DNA from: Zygnema cylindricum
Taxonomy: Eukaryota; Streptophyta; Zygnematophyceae; Zygnematales; Zygnemataceae
Direction: 5' to 3'
DNA length: 34,076 bases
Assembly: GCA_037447655.1 (NCBI GenBank)
Contig: JBBHKE010000900.1
Span: 1-34,076 of the forward strand
Shown: one piece after another, positions 21,759 to 31,852 of the stretch
Position numbering within the stretch: position 1 is the stretch's first letter
How the letters are laid out: each line of letters starts with the position of its first letter
Translations under genes and position numbers: made by a program
The notes under the pieces: model-generated
The model's database searches: none
What the model saw: the letters and a program-made list of their open reading frames with translations, nothing else
Told to the model about the DNA's origin: nothing

Positions 21759-22822
21759 TGCAACTTTGAGACCTCCCTAGAACCTCTGAGTAAGTAGCTC
21801 ACACGAAGCCTCTACGATAACCCTGAACCCTTTGTCTTTCAGCACGAATAACCGCCAGCCTAGCAAACAAAAGATCTGACCACCTTCACCCCTGTGAAGG
21901 TAAGACTTCCCTAAGTTGATAGCAAAAAGAATCTCTGAATTTGCTCCCCTGAGCAGTAAGTTATGGAGGGTCAAAGTTGACCTTTTGTACAGAAGCTCTC
22001 TGGGAGAGAGGGTCCTATCTACCAATTTTTCTAAGTCATATCTCTCTTTGAAACTCTATCTACTAGTGTACGACACCAATCATATTCCACTGCCCTATAT
22101 AAAAGTACTGCTGCCGGTGTACTTTATGTACGGATATTGTACGACATGGCCTAAATATCGACACATGTCATATCCAGATTCGGTCCCGTAATTCCCAAAG
22201 ATACCGCGATCCAACGTAATCGTGCCACATGTCATCCGATGTGGCGATGACCACAAACCGCCGAGAATCTTTTTTGCGATCACTGCTTTCTTTTCGGCTG
22301 TCCGATTGAATGCAAATTTCAATCGTAGCCGTCATAAATGCTTGTGCGGTATTTGTTTTTAAAAAGAAACAAAATGCGTGGTTCTTGTTTCTTGTCCATA
22401 TCGAAATCCGTACGTTTACATAACAGGATCTATGTAACCGTAAACATCCGCCGTTAAATGAATTTTCCTACGTGTTAACATTTAAATAAATATCAAACCC
22501 TATAGTATGTATCGTGACTTCTAGACTTAACGGTTAAGGCTACCGGCTACCGGCGTTTTGACGGTCGGCTGGTAGCAGGATCAAATCCTGTTACCGACAT
22601 ACTCCTTTTAGTAAAAAATCTACCTATCGGTAAATTAACTAATCTATTTTCCGTAAACCTCTGGATAGCCTAGGTAGCCATGGCTCTAGCTTCCTCTCCA
22701 ACTTTTCAGTGACTTCAACAAGTGTGGGAGTTGGAGAGAGAAGTTAGAGGCAGACTGCCTCGGCTTCTTTCTTTATTCGAATTTAGACCTAGAAAATAAT
22801 AATATAACCATCGATTTCTACA
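21759..22822 (-). mobile_element. Copia LTR A, right copy
   Basis: 1064 bp, identical by eye to 2336-3399. The hairpin is at 22673-22759. Confidence 0.85.
22518..22599 (+). other. tRNA-like module in LTR A (right copy)
   Basis: Same as 3095-3176, with T4 at 22606-22609. Confidence 0.55.
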
Positions 22823-23351
22823 AAGAGGAGGACAAGCACCGGGATCAAATCCTTGTATTTTCACTTAGGAGCACGACGCACTTTAGTTCATGTAAAAGGG
22901 TTACAGAGTTGGGTACTTAGTGGCTAGGGCTAGGCTGCTATAGTTGCGATTTCAGAGCAGCGCAGCTGCAATTCCAGACCAGCGCAGCATAGCAGCATAG
23001 CAGCGTAACAACTTAGCGGCGTAGCAACTTAGTAGCGCAACAGCGTAGCAGCGCAGCATAGCAATGCCGCAGAATGTAGATTGAGCTGTATAGTTCTAGA
23101 AGGAAATTTTTGATAGTTCTCGGTTGACCGTGAAGGTCCACATGTACAGCTCTACAGTACTAGGATGACTAGCAGTTAGTTAGTTTAAATTGTCGAGTAG
23201 ACCTTGCGAATAGGTGTTGTTCTACAACCACTGGAGCAAGTGGAGCATCAGCAGTAGTAGTGGAAGTAGACATAATCTCACTCACAGAAGCTTATCAAGA
23301 ATCCTATTAAACAGCTGTTTAATATAGCTCACCAAATCTGATACAAAGAAT
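22823..23351 (-). pseudogene. E2 gag start and leader remnant, right copy
   Basis: Same as 3400-3928. The gag ATG is at 23273-23271 on the minus strand and is followed by the same early stop. Confidence 0.6.
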
Positions 23352-24121
23352 GAAACTGCTTCAAACTATACCACAGTATAGAATATCATGAAGACTGACA
23401 ACTCTCAAAGTTTCAGCTCAATTGATTCAACATACACCAAGATATGCAGCTCAGAAGTTTCCCAAAAACAGTCTGCAGATTACACAGTCTGGAAGTCTGG
23501 ATATATAAAATGTTCTATGTCCTAAGTCTTATACTCTTCACTCAGTTGTCCTACTACATAGTGCTGTACCGCGGATACAAGTGTTCCAAAACGATACATC
23601 CAAAAGAACTAAACTGCCACTAAGGTCTAAGTGCTCCTACTTACGCAAAAAACTAATCTATCACTGTACATTCAATATGATTGAGAATCCTATATAGGTG
23701 ATTTGATCAAATACTTGTCGCCTGGCTAAGTGAATCTCGTCTGTTGACTTGATTTAGATCAACCGCAGTAGCGCAGTCCAATTCTTGATTATATTCAAAT
23801 ATCCGCAGCTTCTTAGCAGCTGCGTTATCATATACAAAAGTTGGCCGCAGCTGCGTTTGATTTGTTGCGTAGCAATTGGGTTGTCATGTACCAAAATATC
23901 CGTAGTTGCGTTTGACCTGTTGCATCGCAGGCTGCGTTTGTCCGTACATACCATATCAAAAATAACCGCAGCTGCGCTTGTTCAATCTGCGTTGCAGCTG
24001 CGTTGACGGTATCATTCAAAAAACATGCAGTGTGATTCAAGTGACGACGCGTGTCCATATAGATCTATTTTTCGGCCGTCCTATAAATTTGCTGAGACTT
24101 AAAAGTTTTCCAAAAACAACA
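23352..24121 (-). mobile_element. Copia LTR E2, right copy
   Basis: About 770 bp, differing from 3929-4698 at about 20 positions, mostly in the outer 360 bases. Its terminus at 24121 abuts the remnant of a gypsy LTR, so the E2 insertion cut that LTR. Confidence 0.75.
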
Positions 24122-24293
24122 ATAGGGACCTGAAGTAGACCTATACAGCGAGCGCAACCTTGTACTCTCTTTCCAGCAATAAAGCGCAACCTTGTCTGTT
24201 AGTACTGTGTGCTCCTACTGTTGCTACGGGAAGGTCCTTGGTGTTTCCGCTGTGCAATGTGACGTGTTGTGGTGTATTGTTGCCTCTGTTACA
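24122..24293 (+). mobile_element. Truncated 5' LTR of a Ty3/gypsy element
   Basis: Non-coding sequence ending TTACA before a primer-binding site and gag. It contains AATAAA (24178-24183), a possible polyadenylation signal. The 5' part is cut off by LTR E2'. Confidence 0.6.
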
Positions 24294-24294
24294 C

Positions 24295-24306
24295 TAGTAT
24301 CGGAGC
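24295..24306 (+). promoter_or_regulatory. Gypsy primer-binding site (tRNA-iMet 3' end)
   Basis: TAGTATCGGAGC matches the common TGGTATCAGAGC at 10 of 12 positions, two bases after the LTR's CA. This is conventional 3'-end priming, unlike the copia family here. Confidence 0.6.
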
Positions 24307-24327
24307 AATTAACCGTGACCCGACAGC

Positions 24328-25872
24328 ATGAATGAACACGGCGTATCCACTACAGAAATGTTGGCGCAAGTTCTCAGGGAGTTGGAAAGTGTGAGATTAC
24401 AGAACGCGCAGCTAAGTAACACCGTCGCAGCCTTGGAGTCTCGTCTACGGGAGCGACCTCATGGAGGCACTGAGAGAGACTCCAGGAGACCGAAATTAAG
24501 GCTTCCCGACGAGTGTGACCCTACAAGACACAAGAACCTTGACACATGGCTATTCTCTGTTGCGAACTATCTCGCGAATTTTCCAAGCCTATCGGATCGT
24601 GAGAAGATTCACAACGCGGGTGGTCCTCTTAAAGGGGCAGCGGGGGCATGGTGGAGGACATTGGTGGAGGACAATGAAATACCGACTGTCTGGGCGCTCT
24701 TCGTTCAACTTCTTTGCGACACTTGGCAGCCCGTCAACACATTGAAGGCGGCGAGAGATAAGATCGCAGTATTGAAGCAACGAACTTTCGTGATGGAGTT
24801 TACGCAGCGGTTCTTGGAGTGCAAAGTTCAAATACCTACGATGACGGAGGTCGAAGCCGTGGATCGCTACGTGAAGGGGCTTAAGTCGTCTATTCGTAGA
24901 GATGTGGAACAGTGGCTTGCTCGGGAAAGCACGACTCCTACTCTCTCGGCAATCATCTAGTTTGCGGAGCGGACCGATTCGGTCAACTTTAACCTCCGGA
25001 GACCTTATCACTACGGGCCGAGCAGTAACGAAGGAAACCGACGAGACAAAGGTCCAACCCCCATGGAGCTCGGCGCAATTAATGAGGATAAGGAAGTGGT
25101 CAACGTCCTGCGGAGAAAGAAGAAACCTACCAAGACCAAGACCAATGACTTATCCCCCGAGGAAATCCAGCGGAGGAGGCAAAATGGCTTATGCTTCCAG
25201 TGCGGTTCTCCAGATCATATGGCTTGAGAGTGTCCAAAACGGAAAGGTCCCAAAAAGGGAAAACTTACCATTATGAGTTTAGCCGGTGAAGGAGGAGACC
25301 CTTTGATATTTCGGATTAAATAGGATCGAGTGCATCTAACTTCATGGTGGACTCCGGAGCATCGGGGAACTTCATTAACGAGGCGACAGTGAAAAGGTTG
25401 AAACTCCCTCTTGTGGTGCTAAAGGATCATCAGTTGGTACAATTGGCCGACGACAGTTCCTTATCGATTACCCATCGTACCCCGAGGTTACGCGTCGGAA
25501 TTGGGAAACTCTGATGGTACAACACGCTTCATGTATTACCTCTTGAAGACCATGAAGTAATCCTGGGGAAGCCGTGGCTGCAAAAATGGAATCCGACGAT
25601 CGATTGGAGAAGTGGCGCCATGAGAGTGAAGAAAGGTGAAGATGAGTTTGAGGTAAAAGCGGGAGCGGCTGGTAAGGGAGTGGAAGAGGGACGCCTGCTT
25701 TTGGCCTTACAGCTCAAGAGGGCACTCAAGAAAGGGGAAACGATAAGTATGGTGGTCGTCCAGCCAATGGAGGAGGCAAAGGAGGAGATCCCGGAAGAAT
25801 GGAAGAAGAAGGACCCCGACTTCGACTCCAAAGAAATGGACGACATTGGGAAGACTTGCGAAGAGGCCCCGT
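24328..25872 (+). pseudogene. Ty3/gypsy gag and protease fragment
   Basis: ATG at 24328 opens a 210-codon frame with a coiled-coil-like N-terminus (LAQVLRELESVRLQNAQLSN) and a gag core (TWLFSVANYL, AAGAWWRTLVED, FTQRFLECKVQIP). TAG at 24958-24960 interrupts it, but the same frame continues to a zinc knuckle (CFQCGSPDHMA then EC, 25192-25233) that holds a TGA at 25225-25227. After a further stop and a frame change comes a retroviral-type protease (VDSGASGNF near 25350). Beyond another stop is the VILGKPWLQKWNPTIDW motif typical of gypsy polyproteins. RT, RNase H and integrase are absent because a copia LTR is inserted at 25873. Confidence 0.9.
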
Positions 25873-26589
25873 GTAGAAATTAATGGTACATTTTTAGTAT
25901 TTTCTAGGTCTAAATAGAAATATAGAAAGAAGCCGAGGCAGTCTACCTCTAACTTCTCTCTCCAAACTCTCAAACTTGTCGCAGTCACTGAGAAATTGGA
26001 GAGGGAGCTAGAGCCATGGCTACCTAGGCTATCTAGAGGTTTACGGGAAATTTATATTAGTTAGGGNNNNNNNNNNGGAAACCATGTCTTCGAGAAACCC
26101 TCTCTCCCAGGATAGAGGATTAAAAAGATTCAGGATAGAGAGAGTGTCTGAGATAAATGACTACATGCCGTGGTTAGTCTTATATCAAGGCATGCGTTTT
26201 CATGTCAACGGCCACATGAAATCCATGCCTGTAACATGCTGTACCGGATTTACACCTGTGTACAGTATAGGCCATTGGTGCCGTACATCAGTAAATAGAG
26301 TCTGTGAGAGAGATAGGACTTAGAAAAATTAGGAGATAGGACCCTCTCTCCCAAAGAGCTTCTGTACCAAAGGTCAACTTTGACCCTCCATAACGTACTG
26401 CTCAGGGGAGCAAATTCAGAGATTCTTTTTGCTATCGACTCAGGGGAGTCTTGCCTTCATAGGGGTGCAGGTGGTCAGGGTTTTAGGGTGGCAGTTATTT
26501 TTGCTGAAACACAAAAGGGTCAGGATTATCCTAGAGGCTTCTTGGAAGCTGTCTAATCTGAGGACTTATGGAGGTCTCAGAGTTTCAAA
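25873..26589 (+). mobile_element. Copia LTR I (plus orientation), contains gap
   Basis: It starts TGTAGAAATTAATGG at 25873 and ends GAGTTTCA at 26589, both typical of the A/C family. The hairpin region is at about 25936-26025 on the reverse strand. The middle, where the tRNA-like module should be, is replaced by 10 Ns. Sequence at 26077-26250 does not match the other LTRs. Flanks CCCCG and AAAAA do not form a target duplication, so the two ends may not belong to one LTR. Confidence 0.75.
26067..26076. other. Assembly gap (10 N)
   Basis: Ten Ns inside LTR I. Other LTRs of this family are 976-1064 bp while this one spans 717 bases, so at least about 300 bases, or a whole element, may be missing. 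Confidence 0.95.
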
Positions 26590-26684
26590 AAACGGGCATT
26601 CTCCAAGAGGACAACATAGGGAAAACTAAGTATACTCATATTCTAGTACTTTATGAGACCAAGGGTGGTTAAATACCACTATGT
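26590..26684. other. Unassigned DNA between two copia insertions
   Basis: About 95 bases with no similarity to other parts of the window. With its continuation at 31919 it is the pre-insertion target of F, so it may be host DNA. Confidence 0.5.
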
Positions 26685-26689
26685 GGTGA
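26685..26689. repeat. Target site duplication of F, left
   Basis: GGTGA, identical to 31914-31918. Confidence 0.9.
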
Positions 26690-27684
26690 TGCAATTGTGT
26701 GTCCTCCATTGGACTACAGAATATAGGAAGCCTCTAGATAGGTTTTAACAAGCCCACTTTAAGCCACAGCCACTGCTGCCCAAGAATGCAAACGAACAGT
26801 TTGACTGCACCCCTGTGCAGCCTGGACTCCCGTGAGTTCGTAACAAAATGAATCACTAAAAATGGTCAACTGAATTGATTAGCTATGAGGCAGTAATAAT
26901 GCCAATTTGTACAAACTCTCAAAGGGAGAGGAGACTACCTACCAAAAATTTCTAAGTCCCGATTCCCTCTAATAACTTCTATCTACTGAAGTACGCACCA
27001 ATCAGATTACTGTACCGTACCAAAAATACTACTGCCGGTGTACCTTTTGTACGACCTATGTAAGACAAGGCTATTAAGCGGACCAGTGTCCACTTTTCAC
27101 TCGTCCGTACGTTCCTCGGAATTCCCGTGACCGAAAGTTATCTCTCCACGTGGCTCCAGGTCATGCCACGTCACAAAACGCCAAAGTGACCTTTTCTGGA
27201 TCTGGGCGAAGACGTATGCCGTTTGATGCGAACCAACATTAAATATTGACCGTTGAAACAAATGTCAGATTCATTTGTTTCGCGCGCGATTCAGTCTGCA
27301 CTGAATTTGACCCGTTCTATGATGTTACAATTACATTTCCGTTAATCGGATTAGATGACGTAACACACTTTAAATACTAATCAAACCCTATGTATTCTAG
27401 CTATATTCTACGACAAACTGGTTAGAGCGGACGGCTGCCCCACGCTCTACCGGTCGGGGGTTCGAGTCTTATTGGACTCAACCTTTTTGTTGAGAGTGAC
27501 TTAAGGTCACTCTTTAACCATGTATATAGAGTGGAGGCAGCCATGGCTCTATCACTCTCTCTCTCCTTTAGTGACTACAACAAGTATGGGGGTAAGAGAG
27601 AAAAGATGGAGGCAGGCTGCCTGCATGTTTCTTTTCCGCAAATATATTAAGACCTAGAAAATACAAAAACTATTTATTTCAACA
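26690..27684 (-). mobile_element. 3' LTR of F
   Basis: 995 bp, TGTTGAAATAAATAG (27684) to TGCA at 26690 on the minus strand. It has the family layout with a GTAC cluster near 26990-27060, though with visibly diverged sequence. Confidence 0.85.
27410..27481 (+). other. tRNA-like module in F 3' LTR
   Basis: D-arm-like CTGGTTAGAGCGG (27418-27430) and B-box-like GGTTCGAGTCT (27459-27469) at normal tRNA spacing, then TTTTT at 27483-27487. It is antisense to gag-pol. It is more tRNA-like than the A/B/C copies and apparently of a different isoacceptor type. The T stem is degraded. Confidence 0.65.
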
Positions 27685-27697
27685 CTCCCCTTATTTT
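27685..27697 (-). promoter_or_regulatory. Polypurine tract of F
   Basis: Minus strand AAAATAAGGGGAG, identical to C, directly before the 3' LTR. Confidence 0.8.
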
Positions 27698-27699
27698 CA

Positions 27700-28566
27700 A
27701 GTCTACTTTTAATTTTTCTTTCAACCCGCAAGTTTCTCGACAATATTTTAATTTAGGAGAGGGCACAGGTTTGGTCATCATGTCAGCCACCATTTCTTAA
27801 CCAGGTCTAAACACAAGATTTAAAATTTTATTTTCAACTTTTTCTCTCACCAAACTTAATCTTATGTCCATGTGTTTTGTTTTAAAATGGTGTTTTGGAT
27901 TGGCTGCAATTGCAATTGCAGCTTGATTATTGCAAAAGACTTCATGCACTCCCTCCTTCATATATCCCAGTTCTTGTAGCAATTATTTCACCCACATTAG
28001 TTCTTTTACAGCAGAACAAGATGCCATATACTCAGCCTCTATAGTAGACTGAACAACAACCTTTTGTTGGTTACTGCTCAAACAAACAAGCACCTTCCCC
28101 CACATACAAAACATATCCAGAAGTGCATCTTCTCATAGGTGCATCCCCATAACCGGCACCACTCCAAGTGGTGATATCAGTGTGCTCCCCTCCCAAATGC
28201 AACCATAATTCTCTGGTTCCAACCAGATATCTCATGACTCTCTTGGCTGCCTCCCAATCTCTCTTTCTAGGATCGTTAGGACTCCTACTGAGTACTCCTA
28301 CTGCTGCCGCTACGTCCGACCTTGTACAGTTCATAATGTATATCAAAATTCCTAGGACCTGTCTGTAAGGAATAGACTTTATAAACTCTCTCTCCTCTGG
28401 ACTCATTTTATCATCTAAGATCATCACTCCTCTTTCTACACTCCCATCACTTACTTTCTTCAAGTCCATGGGAGTGGTACAACTGTTGACTTTCTCCATT
28501 TGAAATTTCTCAAGCATATTACCTATTGCTTCTTTCTGAGTCAGTCTTATGATCCTCTTCCCTCTG
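27700..28566 (-). pseudogene. Copia F: end of RT and RNase H
   Basis: Minus-strand frame from GKRIIRLTQKEAIGNMLEKF through IPYRQVLG and RYLVGTRELW to SGYVLYVGEGAC, then AAIAIAANPKHHFKTKHMDIR. Stops and frame changes occur near 28070 and 27985. The RT catalytic part is absent: the frame begins after the position of YVDD. It joins LTR fragment G on its upstream side. Confidence 0.85.
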
Positions 28567-28854
28567 GACGTGGTGATGACTGAAAAACGCCAAAAGTACA
28601 TAATCCGTGATCGCGGCGCCTATCGTGGCCGTCCGATCAAACCGGATACAATTGTAGCCGTTGAAAATATACGTACGATATTTGTTTCGCGTTTGAAACA
28701 AATGCGCGGTATCCGTTTCATAAATTACATTAAATCGTACTCCGTACTATACAAAACTGTATCTATGCATTTCGTATCTATTCCCGTTAGACGAACTAGT
28801 CTACGTGTACAAATATAAATATCTGTCAAACCTATCTTACTCTAGCATCGTATT

Positions 28855-28926
28855 TAGACTTGTTGGTTAAAGCGAACGGCTAGTTTGACAGACGGTAGGT
28901 ACCAGGATCAAATCCTGGGTCCGTCA
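28855..28926 (+). other. tRNA-like module in LTR G
   Basis: GGTTAAAGCG (28865-28874) is D-arm-like. The T arm is perfect: CCAGG (28902-28906), loop ATCAAAT, CCTGG (28914-28918). TCCGTCA (28920-28926) pairs with TGACAGA upstream with one mismatch. TTTT at 28931-28934. Confidence 0.6.
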
Positions 28927-28978
28927 CACCTTTTAGATATCTCTATTAAGAATTGCCTGTCCACTTTAAACAGCCTAG

Positions 28979-29072
28979 GCAGCCATGGATCTAAATCCTT
29001 TTCAAGTCTTCAGTGACTGCGACAAGTGTGGGGACTTGAGTGAAGAGTTAGAGGTATGTTGTTAGTGTCCCC
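28979..29072. repeat. Conserved LTR hairpin (G), covarying stem
   Basis: TCAAGTC (29002-29008) pairs perfectly with GACTTGA (29033-29039) around the conserved AGTGACTGCGACAAGT loop. In LTR A the corresponding stem is CCAACT/AGTTGG, so both strands changed together. The lower stem is poorer than in other copies. Confidence 0.65.
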
Positions 29073-29127
29073 TTTTTGCTTTTTTATTTTACAATCTCTA
29101 GACCTAGAAAATACTTAAATTTCAACA

Positions 29128-29317
29128 CTTCCACCATTTCATTATCACTGAACTGAATGCCTTCTACCACACCCAGCTTCTCCATCTCCCTCAACCTATC
29201 AAAATGCATATGCCCCAACCGCTTATGCCAAATCATCAATTTTGGGACACCAACATAGTAAGCATTCTTCTTTTCATTACTCAAGTTAAGCCTAAACATT
29301 CCTTGGCTACCCTTTCC
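29128..29317 (-). repeat. Partial repeat of protease/integrase boundary in F
   Basis: It encodes a second, diverged copy of the block SNEKKNAYYV, MIWHKRLGH, FDRLREM, EGIQFSDN that is also encoded at 29330-29510. The join reads CSGCA, stop, GKG then SQGMFRL, so a different copy was fused after the integrase zinc-finger region through the shared AAAGG sequence. Confidence 0.75.
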
Positions 29318-30957
29318 TTAGGCACAACCACTACAATCATCCACCATTTTATTATCACTGAACTGAATCCCTTTTACTACACCAAGCTTCTTCATCTCCC
29401 TCAACCTATCAAAATGCACATGCCCCAATCGCTTATGCCAAATCATCAATTTTGGGACACTAACATAGTAAGCATTCTTCTTTTCATTACTCAGGTTAAG
29501 CCCTTTATCTGCAGTGAAGTAAACTTCATCCCCATACTTGGCTGTAAAAACTCCCTTTCTAGTGAAAGTACCAAACTCTTTGTCATCTAACACAGATGTA
29601 GAAACTATATTTTTACTCAGCTGAGGAATAAAAAGCACATCTGAGAAAGTGAGAATAGATTCCTTACCCCCCACTAACACTTTCAGGTAAACTGATCCCA
29701 CTGGATGAGTAGTAACAACTCTCCCATCCCCATACTCTATTTCTACAGAAGGGATTTTCCTTAGCTTAGTGAAGAGATCCTTATCACGACACATATGCAT
29801 GGATGAACCTGAGTCGGTGATCCATCCTTCCTGTGGAGCTTTTGAAATACTCCAAGGGCACACTTTTGTCTCCGAGGGATCTCCTTCTCCTCTTGACTCT
29901 CGTCAAGAAGAAGCTCCCCATCGTCCTCAGAGGACTAGTCCTCGGTGTCTCATGTCACCTTTGGGACCAAAAGTGCCTTTTTCTTCCCTCCGGAAGAACC
30001 CCCTCCTTGGTTCTCTTGGAGCTTCAGCTCTGCCAACTTAGCACAATCCGCAATAAAGTGCCCTGGTTTTTCGCAAAAATGACATAGGCCATTTGGGGGC
30101 CTCGGTCCTCCAAAATGGACTCTTTCTCCTTTGTATTATTTTTTCGGTTACGGTCTCCACCTGTCCCCTCCGGCGGCTAGAGCTTGAACGCTCTTTCCAC
30201 CTCTCCTGATCTCCATGGTATTTTCCTGCACAAGTATCACCCGGACCACTGTATTCCACTTTAATGAACTATCAATCATTTCTTGTACTCGATACACTAT
30301 GTTCTCATACTCGTCTGGTAACTTAATGATGAGATTGTTAAATTTCATTTTCATTGTACCTGTCCAACCGACACTTTCCATTTCCATATACAAACAAGAA
30401 AGATCATTGCAATAATCAAACATCTTTCCTCCTTTGAAAGTGTAACTCACTAGCTTTTGCTCAGCCAACTGGAGCTCCTGAATAGTACCAGCTCTATAAA
30501 TCTCCACCAAACTCTCCCACAACTTCTCGGCCTTGTGAATATTAAGGTGAGAGGTGGCCAAGGCTTAAGTGATATGCCTTAGAATGAAGTTCTTGGCAGC
30601 CATGTTTACGTCTTCCCACAATTGAGCATCGTTCTCCACAGTCTTCACGGCCGCCACTCCCGGTGCCATGGCAATAGGGGTGAGGGGTGTCTCCTTCCCT
30701 TTCCCCTTTTCGCACACACTGCTGTCCCCATCATCTGCCTCCTCCGCGAAGCAGTCGCTGCTGCAAAAAACCTTACTCCTCCAAAATCTTGGCGGAGTTC
30801 TCGAAGGTGACCGTTTCACTTGTCCACTGACGATACCCCAGTATCGTTTTTCGCACAAAGCTCCCATCATCATGGCTTCCCAATAGATGAACCCAGATCC
30901 ATTGAAAGTGGGTACCCTAGAGGGTGGGCCCATAACCTGCAATTTTGTGTTCTCCAT
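29318..30957 (-). pseudogene. Copia F: gag and protease, broken
   Basis: ATG at 30957 (inside the 5' LTR) begins MENTKLQVMGPPSRVPTFNG. Gag continues to NFILRHIT, where CAA has become TAA (about 30562), then runs ALATSHLNIHKAEKLWESLV to the RGGKSVQALAAGG region. A frame change precedes the zinc-knuckle region (about 30060-30095). Protease DSGSSMHMC lies near 29810-29780, with Ser in place of Ala after Gly, and is followed by LVGGKESILTFSDVLF and the integrase zinc-binding HKRLGH to CSGCA. It is clearly homologous to C but more diverged. Confidence 0.87.
30923..30937 (-). promoter_or_regulatory. Primer-binding site of F
   Basis: GGTGGGCCCATAACC on the plus strand, identical to B and C despite divergence elsewhere. 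It abuts the LTR terminus at 30938. Confidence 0.8.
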
Positions 30958-31237
30958 TGGACTACAGAATACAGGAAGCCTCTGGATAGTTTTTAACTAT
31001 CCCACTTTAAGCCACAGCCACTGTTGCCCAAGAATGCAAACTGACAGTTAGAGAGAACCGTTGTGCAGCCTGGACTCCCTTGAGTCCGTAGCAAAAAGAA
31101 TCACTGAAAACGGCCAACCAGGCGATAAGTTATAAGGCAGTAAAATTGCCAATTTGTACAAACTCTCAAAGGGAGAGGTGACTGCCTACCAAAATTTTCT
31201 AAGTCCTGATTCCCTCTAATAACTTATATCTACTGAA

Positions 31238-31311
31238 GTACGCACCAATCAGATTACTGTACCGTACCAAAAAGTACTTCTGCCGGTGTACCTTTTGTAT
31301 GGCCTATGTAC
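31238..31311. promoter_or_regulatory. GTAC cluster in F 5' LTR
   Basis: GTAC at 31238, 31259, 31264, 31274, 31288 and 31308, next to a CCAAT motif. Spacing is similar to C. Confidence 0.5.
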
Positions 31312-31659
31312 GATAAGGCTATTAAGCGGACGCGTGTCCACTTTTCACTCGTCCACACGTTCCTCAAAATTCCCGCGACCGAATGTTATCTCTCCAAGTG
31401 GCTCCAGGTCATGCCACGTCACAAAACGCCAAAGTGACCTTTCCGAGATCTCGGCAAAGACGTATGCCGTTGGATGCGAAACCAACATTAAATATCGACC
31501 GTTGAAACAAATGTCAGATTCATTTGTTTTGTGCGCGATTCAGTCCGCACTCAATTTGACCCGTTCTATGATGTTACAATTACATTGTTGTTAATCGGAT
31601 TAGATGACGTAACACACTTTAAATACTAATCACACCCTATGTATTCTAGCGATCTTCCA

Positions 31660-31730
31660 CGACAGCCTGGTTAGAGCGGTCGGCTACGCCACAGTCTACC
31701 GGTCTGGGGTTCGAGTCCTACTTGACTCAA
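31660..31730 (+). other. tRNA-like module in F 5' LTR
   Basis: The best copy. CCTGGTTAGAGCGG (31666-31679) matches a tRNA D arm, and GGTTCGAGTCC (31708-31718) matches the B-box consensus GGTTCGANTCC exactly. A T6 run at 31732-31737 would terminate Pol III. The acceptor stem cannot be closed convincingly, so a functional tRNA is unlikely. Confidence 0.7.
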
Positions 31731-31768
31731 CTTTTTTGTAGCTCTTACCCTGTATATAGAGTGGAGGT

Positions 31769-31852
31769 AGCCATGGTTCTATCACTCTCTCTTTCTTCAA
31801 TGACTACAACAAGTATGGGGGTAAGAGAGAAGAGATGGAGGCAAGCTGCCTG
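31769..31852. repeat. Conserved LTR hairpin (F 5' LTR)
   Basis: CTCTCTC-type left arm with GAGAGA-type right arm around a loop with TGACTACAACAAGTATGGGG. The outer ends pair GGTAGCC with AGCTGCC imperfectly. Confidence 0.6.

Larger units (their letters stand above)
19424..24121. repeat. Direct large duplication, right copy
   Basis: Second copy of 1-4698. Its right end coincides with the outer terminus of LTR E2', beyond which the flank is a gypsy element rather than E1. Confidence 0.95.
28567..29127 (-). mobile_element. LTR fragment G inside F
   Basis: The U3-side half of a family LTR, starting TGTTGAAATTTAAG at 29127 on the minus strand and cut at about 28567, where RT-coding sequence of F resumes. 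It carries the tRNA-like module and a diverged hairpin. The cut point falls near GTGGTGATGAC, similar in both partners. Confidence 0.75.

Noticed and set aside
24589-25011. 140-codon minus-strand open frame
   Set aside because: Shadow of the gypsy gag on the other strand; no domain features.
24122-25872. Gypsy element as a captured host gene
   Set aside because: Gag, zinc knuckle, protease and primer site are in standard retrotransposon order, and nothing extra is encoded.
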